Of a stretch of DNA of 64,000 bases, positions 55,201 through 64,000 are shown piece by piece; positions within the stretch are counted from its first letter, which is position 1; the number at the start of each line of letters is the position of its first letter. The position numbers were made by a program, and so were the translations under genes. The stretch covers positions 9,603,163 through 9,667,162 of the forward strand of contig JANVCC010000077.1 in assembly GCA_025345505.1 (NCBI GenBank), written 5' to 3'. A model generated the notes under the pieces. That model saw only the letters and a program-made list of their open reading frames with translations. It did not search any database and was not told the origin of the DNA. Source of the DNA: Todiramphus chloris collaris. Its lineage: Eukaryota > Chordata > Aves > Coraciiformes > Alcedinidae.

Positions 55201-58200
55201 TTTAAGATTACAAAAGCTCACTTAGTTTCCCTATGACAACCCAGAGTTTTCATGAGAATAAAGAGAAAATTCTCTCTAAAATTGCAATTTTTTTGTAGAC
55301 CTGAGTAAGACTGTTCATGGTTTTTGTGTCTGGATGCCAGCTGCCACACTTTCTACATCCATCTCTATAATTTGGTATGAAGAGATCGTTGATACCACAG
55401 CCTTCTTTCAAGAAGGGAGACAAATACTTGCCTTTGGCAATTCCCCACTTGTACAAGTTCCTTGTAGTGTATTTGGGGTTTCTAAATGACTTTAAAAATC
55501 TCTTTTTCACAATTCATATCAATTTTACACACTCCCACTCAGAGGGAGCTATAACTCAGCAGGCAGTCAAACCAGCCTGTGAATATAAACCAAGTCGAAG
55601 TCAGTGTCAGTGTTATTGTAAGTGGACCACTTGTATGTGGGCAAAAGATCCAGTTAAGTGGTGATTTAGCAGTGTTGTCAAAGGTCAAATTGTTGAGGAT
55701 TAATTATTTTTTTCAGTGTGTTACAGTCTCTTTGATTATTTAGGTTGATGGTTGAACTTATTTTGCATTTTCTTTTTTTTACAGTTTGGGATTGACAAAC
55801 ACCTAGAAAAATAACTTCCCAGATTGTGGAGTTTTGTTGAAGTTTGGGGTTTCAAAACATCAGGAGAAAAATTGAAAGGGAAAAGAAACCGAGTAAATTC
55901 AGCAATGAAGTAACAACTAATAGCATCTAGTATTTCATTAAAGGAGTCACTAATAAAATGGCTGAGATGTTTAGAACTTGAAGTGACTACTGAATGGCAT
56001 GCAGTTAGTAATCCCCATGAAGAGTTTTATGTGCCTGTCAGCAACGTATGCTTCCTAAATATGCATCTGCAGAGTGCCTGTGCTGGTGGCTATATGCACT
56101 CTGCCATTTTATTGACCTGGTAAAAGTTGAGTCTTGACAGTTGCTTGGTTTCTTCCTGGGCTAGTTTAGAAGTCAGAGAGTAGTTTTGCAGAAGTCTTTT
56201 CGTCTTAAGGAAGCGATTCACAAGATGTGTCCTTTAGTTTCCTGGAATCAAAATGTTTATTTTGTGCTATGTACAACAGCAACAGTTCTGTAGATTTCAT
56301 AACCTTAAGCATTCAAATTACAACTTTTGCTGAAATTTTCTTTCAGCACGTATTACTCAGAATATCACCAGGCAGGAGTCTAAATAACAGCACTAGACAG
56401 AAAATAAGTTTGGTATTTCGGTTAAAATCTTTAAGACTGGACATAAAAGTCCCAAATAAAAAAAATCTCAGTAGCTACCTTCTTTGAGGAGGAATCATCC
56501 AGTTCTGTCATCCTGATCCAAATCAGAACAAAATGAGAACAACCAAGTGTTGGTTCCCTGAATTTCCCAGGGCACTTCTGAGATGAGCTTTCATATTTCT
56601 TTGAGGGATTTTTTTTCCATTTCTCTGGCCTTGCTGCAGAGACATTGTTGAAAGTCATTTACGAAGATAAAGGCAAAGTCCTTTTCTAGTCAGGGTGGCG
56701 GTCACGGTTATGATGTGGGCAGCTCTTCCCCTGGGGCTGCAGAACAAGAACCACATTCAAGGTCTGGGAAATTTTGGTGATGGTGCATCTTCTGTGATCA
56801 ATGTGAAGTAGTTTGGAGATCCACCATGCCCTGAATAGCTTTGTGACCAGCTATGAAGACAGCAGCTCAAATACAGTGTGCAGGAAACTTCATCAAAAGC
56901 AGTGATCCAGGGGCATGTCCTTTTCAACTGTAATTTATGGGACAGGAAACCAGCTAGTTATTTCAATATTTTAACTGGGAGTGTAACATACCTGTTCCTC
57001 TGCCTATCACTCAGCGAGTCACTCTGTCTTCCTTCTCTTTTTGACTTTTTGTTCCTTTTCTATGCATTGTTATTCTAACTGGCAACCAAATGAAAAAGAA
57101 AGGATGTGTTTAAGGACATGTTACCTCGTAATTTCACTTAAGATTTTAAAATATTCCTGTTGCACATTCACAATCCAGATTTCCTGTTGATTAATCATGG
57201 GGCATGCATTTCCACTGTCATGCTGATGTTGACTGTGGAGCTGAGAGACAGACTGAGTGTTTTATTCATGTAAATTGTGCTTGACAGATGTGGGAAAAGA
57301 GGCTTGATCAAAGAACCACTGAAATTGGTGAGAATCGTTCCATCCATTTCAGCCTTCATTACTTGTAACAATTACTTGTTGTCTTTCCCTGCACCCCGTA
57401 CTTCACGCAGCTATATATATTTTTGCTTCTATGACCTAAAGAGGTTCAAGCATTCATGGCAAGCTCCATCGTCTCAGGCTGAACCTGCTCTTGACCCTGC
57501 AGTCTCTGCAGTCTGCTTTTGAACTCAGGGTGTGATGAGTGACCCACATGGAAAGGGTGCAGCTGCCTGAACGAGTAACTTTTAGAAGGTACCAGAAATG
57601 TTGCAGGAGGGCTGGAATAACTCAGCAGAGTAACTCAAAGTTTGTTAGGATGAGAATTTGTCTTCCACTGGCAAATAGCCTAGGCGCAGGGCAGAGCCCT
57701 CTTTGCTGTCTGACTGTGCTCTTGGCACAAGGCTGGGTGACCAAATATCTCCCCTGAGACAGCTGAGGGTCTCTCCCCAGGCTCTGGACCCCACTTGTGT
57801 TTTTCTGTATGGTGACTATACAGACCTCTCAGGATCTCACTTGATCCTCCTGCTGCTGCTACAAAAAGGGTGGGTGGGTTGTTATCCCTCCTGCCAGAAT
57901 CTTTGTCCAAGATCAACAAAGCCACATACGCGTTCTGGTTCAAGTACTTGTGCAAACATATTTATGCAACTGTTTGTGGGATTTGACTTTCAAATAAAAT
58001 TCCATGAGAAAAGCTCCAATCCAGCTCCTTTCAAAAAAAACAGATGAGGAGATCCGTGCATATCACCAAAGTGTACTAAACTGTGAATTTGTTACAATAT
58101 TCCCCAAGCATTCTTTCCACATTGGTCCGACTCTAACGGTTTGGATGCTTTCCATCTTCAGTGTAATGCTGCTGTGATGTGTGGAGTTTATCCCTGTAGC

Positions 58201-59358
58201 CTAATACCATGAAAAGAGTGGAAATAAGGAAAGTTATACAAACCAAACACTGTCTGCATCTGAATAATTACATTAGATGTTTGATGATCAGGAGATGAAA
58301 TTTTGTTTGTTTTAAGAAAGACAGCTGACAAGCAGAGAAAATTGAGTTGGCGGGACTTAAAACCAGTCCAAGGTAATTCCATTGTCTCAAGTAAGCTTGA
58401 TTGCATTTGTATTTTTAATTAATTAAACTTGGATAGCCACTGCCAAAGCAATGCTCTCTGCAGCAGCACAGAAGAGGGTCTCCAAGATTTTTTGTAGAAA
58501 ATCCTGTATTCAAGGGGGAAAAAAAAAAGTCAGGCAAGGCCAAAAAATGTGTTCTTCCCTGGGGCTTCATGTGTAAGGTCTAAAGCTTTCTACCTTAAAA
58601 AAGTCTCTGGATGAAGTGCTGGTTTTTACCTGCAGCTGCTGTTTAAAATAAGGAATGTCTCAAGCCATTATCCTGTCATAAGTTGTAGCAATTTCCATAT
58701 TTCGTTAAAAACAAAGAGAACGGATGAAATATTTATTGTTAGTGGGAGTGTGCTCTTACTACCAGCAAGAGAACCTGATCACAGCCCTTGGCTTCAGAGT
58801 TCCTGTCCTGCACCTGCACAGCTCTGGCTTTGCCAAGATAAACACTCTCCAGGACAGGGGCTACATCGTCGTTTTTAATCTCTGCGAAGTGCCAGGTGAA
58901 GTTATGGAGCAGTATAGCGGTTAATGTATAAAAAGACTCTGCTGTGCTCTCTTGGACTAAATTTCCGCTCCGGGAGTTTGCCTTGCAAGTAAATAGCAAG
59001 GAGCCACAGGGCTATCCAGTAGCACTCTAGGCTCATATGTTTTAATATACTTATTCTGGCCACACTGCTCCGAGGTGGGGCAGTGCTGTTAGCCCCATTT
59101 ATAAATACAGCACGCCACTGAGGAATAGTAGTTGTATTGGTAACTGAATTCCCACAGGAGCCCAGATGCTTGTATTAGGCTTTTATAACATGACTTACTG
59201 CCACAGTTCCTGGGAATTTTGGAATTAACAGAAACGAGGTATTTTTATTCCTGTCTTGTGTTCTCTAACCATCTGGCTTGCCTCACTTCTGAAATGCGTT
59301 GCTGGAGGCAGGGGAAATGGGGAGTCCTTAGCATCTCAACAAGAGGTTTACATATTAA

Positions 59359-59545
59359 ACAGAAACAAAACCAAAACCAAAACAAAACAAAAACCCACAC
59401 AAAAAACCCACAAAAGAAACCCCAAACAAAACCCCAAAACAACAACAATAAGTGCAAAAAAACCCCAAATGAAGAAACAAACAAACCAACCCCCAAAACA
59501 AACAGACCCCCAAACCCAGGAAAAAACCAGACAAAAAGGACAAGA
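59359..59545. repeat. Strand-asymmetric A/C-only-biased low-complexity tract
   Basis: Over about 185 bp the + strand is almost exclusively A and C (ccaaaaccaaaacaaaacaa, accccaaaacaacaacaat, aacaaaccaacccccaaaac), with only scattered G and T. The minus strand is therefore a series of GGG-GGGGG runs separated by T-rich spacers, quadruplex- or R-loop-prone with loops mostly longer than 7 nt. Long open frames on both strands (59219-59593 +, 59256-59816 +, 59245-59604 -, 59355-59633 -) arise because stop codons need both T and A or G; they are not genes. Confidence 0.9.
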
Positions 59546-60527
59546 AAGTTCTCTTCTTTTGCTTCCTCCCATTCTTGCAACATTTCCAAGTAATCACCAT
59601 GCAAATGAGATCCCTCACTACCTCATCGTACATGTACTTGGCCAGGTTCTACAGTTTAAACAGCAACATCCATGTTTCTTCATAAAAAATGGGCCCGTAT
59701 TTTCAGTTTCTCAAAGAAATAAACCTAATATATTTTTCATTGCAAGTACTTGGGTTCCCAACAAAGTTTATGAAGTCCTGAGTGACAGTGACATCTCCAC
59801 TACTGAAGGCCATTGAAAAATCAGAAAGTAGTAAGTAGGTATGCAGAAGTGTTAAGATGGGCAGTCTTGGCATCTTGCTTTTGAACACAAGGTTTATCTT
59901 TTTTTATTGAAGCATATTTATTAGAGATGGGAAGCTGTCTTTTGTAGAATGTAGAATGCAGAGCTAATGTTCCAGCTTTCCAGCTTACTCTAAAATACAA
60001 GAGCAACACAGACACTGTTAATAATGCAATCAAAGCAATTTAAATCCTTTTAAAGCATTCACAAAGGATCCTTTGATAAGAAGCAACTTTCATCAGCCTC
60101 AAAGTCTAGGCAGTTTAGTATGTACTGTTTATTAAGTTTATATGTAGACAGTGGTAATTCCAGTTTCGGCTGGAGAAGAGCAGCAGTAAATTATAAGACA
60201 TTATAATAAGTGCTAGTGTTAGACTTGTTGGTTTTAAATGAAAAATGTATTTGCATTAATGTAGCTCTAAATGGGGTTATTCAGTGTTTAAAGATGCAAT
60301 TTGTTTTCCATTAGTACCCTGACTGGACACAAAACAAGTCTGTAAACTTTGAAGGCTTAGGTCTTCTTTTTGTTTGACAAAAAAGAAGGAAATTGCTGCA
60401 AGTGCAAGCTGTACAATGATCTGTGAGAGTCTGTTTAATTCAGTCATGCTGCATATTTTTTAATCTTGCTTTTAGTTCCTGCTTTTGTCCTCCTTTTCAT
60501 TGTGTGCTCCTGTAAAAGAGCTTACAC

Positions 60528-60566
60528 ATAGAATCATAGAATCATTTTGGTTGGAAAGGACCTAGT
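60528..60566 (-). mobile_element. CR1 LINE 3' tip, antisense to GRK5, very short
   Basis: ATAGAATCATAGAATCATTT followed by tggttggaaaggacct is the reverse complement of the CR1 3' end (aggtcctttccaacc, then a gattctatgattct tail). Similarity stops after about 38 bp, where the usual 'aagatcatctagtccaacc' continuation is replaced by unrelated sequence, so only the extreme 3' tip is present. Confidence 0.85.
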
Positions 60567-60713
60567 AGTAAGAAACTGGTAAGCAGAGATGGGCAAAACA
60601 CCCCGAAGTGGTTTTAGGTTTGGGCTGGGGTGGCTGGGATCTTTTGTAGCAGCATCCTCCCATCCAGAGTTTGAATGAGGTGTGCAATTTTGGGACATCA
60701 CTACCTGAAGTTT

Positions 60714-60736
60714 CCATCCATCCATCCATCCATCCT
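60714..60736. repeat. (CCAT)n microsatellite
   Basis: Five to six uninterrupted CCAT units. It is the same motif as the longer array near position 1100 but with unrelated flanks, so the two are independent simple repeats rather than copies of one element. Confidence 0.9.
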
Positions 60737-63700
60737 AGGGCTGGTGGGAATCACTTTGAGAAACTTCAGCCCCTTGGGAAAAGAAACTTGTACTTTTGGT
60801 GTGCCAACAGTCTTATGAACTGAAATCCAAATTTTCCTATGTCTTCTTGGTGATTCTTTATTCATTTCTTTGAACTGTCCTCTCTTGGTATTACAGCATG
60901 TTTGAAAATAAAATTCTACTTATAAAATAGTACAGAAGTGCAATCATTGACCACACCAGTAATGCCCAAAAAGCTGAAAAGATGTCCCTACCTTTTGTAG
61001 ACTTGAAAACTGAGATTTAAACTGAGCTCATTCTTCCCCACAAACATCTACGGAAGGAAGCCTCACCAGCTGATTGCAGTTATTGGAGTAGGAGACCTTC
61101 AAGACAAGGGCTTCTGCCCAGAAACAGAAGTACAACTTTCCATAGCAGTCTCACTTAGACACCTGCTGTTTACACTGAATGTGTAAAGCCAAGGGTCATT
61201 GCTCAGTTCTGTAGCTCACCACTAACCCATCAAAACCCACAGATACATTGCAAATGTGAAAGAGGAGGGTGGACCGGGTCTCTCTGCAGACAACTATTTC
61301 TCTCCAAAATTCCTAATGTGATTTTTTGAGACAGCAAAAAAAAAGCTAGGTATTTATATGGGAAATTAGGATGAAAATGTCTTTACAAGGCACAAGGAGG
61401 TTTTCATCTAGTTAAAATATTAGATTTTTTCCCCCCTTTTAATTAAAAGTCAGGGATTTTCTCTCCAACAGCTTTATTACCTTGGTTTGTGTTTTTTACT
61501 TCATTAAGGTCACGTTTTGATCAGTATGAAGTTTTATTAACAGGACTATTTTTCCTAGGCGTGTGCTTAGATCTTTTTCAGAACCTTACCAGAACATCTG
61601 CTGGGGAACAACTTTGGCCATTTTAATGGTTATTCTTTTAACAAAGTATGCAGGTGGAACTATTTTGGTATATTCTGTGTGGTGGGTGCTCTTTAAAGTA
61701 GTATTGAAATACAGAAGCTACAAAGTAAAGGGAAAAAATGAGTCAGTAGAATTTAGAATAAATGTTATTTATCTTTACCTTATGAATGTTTATGATGGCA
61801 TTTTGTATTTATAGATGATGGCACCTTTTCTATATCGATCTGTGTTGTTACTCTGTTAGGAAGAGAAAGAATCAGCTTGCACATGCACATTATTTGCCAG
61901 TGATATTTTCTAATAAAGACTTTGGTGTCACTGAGAAGTGACTAGTGACTGCTTTCCTAAGGCTTTGACCCACCCAGCTTTTCACCCTGGTTTTGGGTCA
62001 CTTTGCAGGTGTTAAAAGGGATTGCGCTGAAGCAGGAGGGTCTGACTACCAAAGATATCACTCTCAGAGCTGTTTTAGTTACACTTCATCATCATAAGCA
62101 TATGGTTTCACTTTCAAGTGTTTAACATTTCCATTTCCTCAGGAAATCATTCTTTCTATTTTTTAAACTTCTGAAACTGGATGGATATTTTTACTGGCAA
62201 GCGGACCGAGAGCGACACGATGATTAGCCCCAGCCCAAGGGAGCCCCTGGCCACGGTACCCGCCTGGCTTCCCATCCCCTCCCCTCCTGCAGCAGCTCAT
62301 GAGCATGGCTCGGGGTGCTCCAGCCAGATCTCCAGGGTGCAGCATGCTGTTAAAACACTTCTGCTTTCCTTACTCTAATAAAACCATCCACTCTGTTTTA
62401 ATTCTTTAGCTGAGAGCGGTGTTTTTCTTTCTCAGTCCACTCCAGGGCCCGTGCATCCCAAGAATTAGTTGAGAGCAGACTCCTTTAGTGAGGCCAACAG
62501 CAAGATCAGGGCCTAAGAAAATATTTTGTGTCACCTACAAGGAATGAAAGCAGTTGCATCATGTATTTATTGTCTGCATTGGTATATCTAGCACTTAAAC
62601 AAACATGACCAAGGGGTGGATGGCTCCAGGGAACTGCTCTGGCTCTTGTGTTTTCAGAGATTATTTCTGGTATTTCCTTTTTCCTCATGCCTTCTTTATG
62701 TTTCACGTATCCACGTATGTCATAATGTTTAGCTTCTTGTTTTCTTTTCCCGCTATGCTGTAAAGTACAGCTCTTGGATGTGTAATTTGCACGCATATTT
62801 AGCTGGTCTCACTGGCCCTTTTGTTAGAAGAGCATCCTCTGGTGCAGTGAATGGCACCATATCATAACAACTTGGATAAACCGACTGCATTTTGTACAAC
62901 AAGCGTTGTCACCATGAATCAAACAGCACACTGTAAGAGTGAAAATACAGGGCAAACTGGGTGATTAATGGATTTGTTCATTTGTGGCTTATTGTTACAA
63001 ACTGAGACAATTGTATTTTCTGAACTGCTTGTTGAAGATGAGGAAGCTTGCTGTGGGTTTGGGCTTCTGAAGGGGTTGAGTCCTGCCATCAGGCAGGCTG
63101 TGTGCACCCACTATTCAGGATGTATATTTTATTCATACTCTCAGAAGAGTGAGTTAGTCAAGGTAGCAGAAAACACCATCAGACAGATGTAGTTCAAGCT
63201 CCCAACCTCCCAGGAGAGCTCACCTGAGCTGCTCAGCCTCGGGCTTCATGATGGCCTCTATCCTAGGACATTGTGAGTTGCTGTTTTGATGCGCTCAGGC
63301 TCTTTCCTAACTCCTTTGCTCAAAGCTGTGTGTGTCTGCACATCCCTTCAGCAATTACCTTCTCACTAGTCAGTCAGCAGCACAAGTTTGTACCACTCTC
63401 AAGGACAACACCAAGGCTGCTCAGCATCCAAACAAGCCCACTGGCTTTCTCACCCTGTGTGTCTGTGTCATGACGTTCCACGCTGGAGGTTCCAGCTCGT
63501 GGAAACAAACCAGTGCCACAGGTTTGCTGCTGATAGTTAGAAAGACTGGAGGTCAAGTTAAGATCTATACAGTGATTTCAATCCATCTTTATTTGCTAGA
63601 GGGTATCAATGCATTGCAATCTCCTTCCTCTTACAAGAGGCAGCCTTGGGTGCCCCTGCCCACCTGCCACCCAGCAAGTCCAGCATCTCATAGAGAATTT

Positions 63701-64000
63701 TCCATTCAGGAGGGATGTCCTGGTTTTGCAGAACATGGTCCCCGGGGTGCATCCTGTGAGAGTGAGCCCTTTGGCCAGGTGCTTCCATGGCAGCCGTGTG
63801 CCTGCAGATGTTCTCCTTGGAGCGGATGGAACCGAAGGGTGCAGAGGACCAGATCAAAGAGGGGATAAAAGATATTGCAGGAACAACTCCAGGCCTGAGA
63901 GAGAAGTAACCAAGACAGTGACAACTTGTGTGGGTTTCATATGTCTGTTTGCAGCACTATGTTATGTGTTTAGAAGCTGGTTGTTTCCATAATAACAGAA

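Noticed and set aside
58739..58999. Moderately GC-rich patch with open frames on both strands
   Set aside because: Looked exon-like in texture, but neither translation resembles a known protein and no paired AG/GT sites delimit a consistent frame.
59219..59816. Overlapping long open frames on both strands (124, 186, 119 and 92 codons)
   Set aside because: They coincide with the A/C-only-biased tract. Translations are low-complexity Lys/Thr/Asn/Pro on one strand and Phe/Gly/Val/Leu on the other, with no domain.
63332..63992. Open frames of 178 and 127 codons near the right end, one ending in a hydrophobic segment
   Set aside because: They overlap each other in different frames and face minus-strand frames of similar size. 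The hydrophobic end alone is not evidence of a gene, and no family is recognised.

Overview
The window is vertebrate nuclear DNA, most probably from a bird. The sequence is moderately AT-rich, with almost no extended coding potential and low CpG apart from one short island-like patch. It carries 3' ends of CR1 LINEs with the avian/sauropsid-type ending (a 'ggttggact-gatgatctt-aaggtc' block followed by ATTCTATGATTC-like repeats). I see no prokaryotic operon, phage, CRISPR array, rRNA or tRNA. I cannot name the species from the sequence.

The only protein-coding feature I can support is one 96-bp exon on the + strand at 31721-31816. It has a textbook acceptor (polypyrimidine tract plus CAG) and donor (ATAG|GTAAGA). 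It translates in the only frame compatible with phase-1 introns on both sides to the polybasic N-terminal segment of G protein-coupled receptor kinase 5 (GRK5), about residues 18-50. This is exon 2 in the usual GRK5 numbering. The rest of the window is therefore best read as the 3' part of GRK5 intron 1 (1-31720, at least 31.7 kb) and the 5' part of intron 2 (31817-64000, at least 32.2 kb). Neither exon 1 (the MELEN start) nor exon 3 (the CSLCDKQPIG region) is recognisable here.

Intron 1 holds: a (CCAT)n microsatellite near 1.1 kb; a + strand CR1 3' end at 2.26-2.42 kb; a region at 9.3-10.7 kb with a perfect palindromic CRE; a compact CpG-rich patch at 16.8-17.0 kb that could be an internal regulatory element or alternative promoter; a GATA/TAAT dyad at 17.43 kb; a G-quadruplex-prone tract at 20.42 kb; an AT inverted repeat at 28.04 kb; and purine/pyrimidine-biased tracts at 28.7-30.9 kb. 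Intron 2 holds: an AATAAA hexamer 36 nt after the donor; a sense CR1 3' end about 175 bp after the donor; short exact tandem duplications at 42.76 and 52.16 kb; a second perfect CRE at 38.53 kb; a 185-bp A/C-only-biased tract at 59.36-59.55 kb; and an antisense CR1 tip with a (CCAT)n repeat at 60.5-60.7 kb.

I find no previously undescribed biological system. The open frames scattered through the window have no recognisable domains, splice context or codon signature, and I treat them as chance. The observations worth following are the intronic CpG patch, the exon 2/intron 2 boundary (in-frame read-through, early AATAAA and adjacent CR1), and the strand-asymmetric A/C tract.
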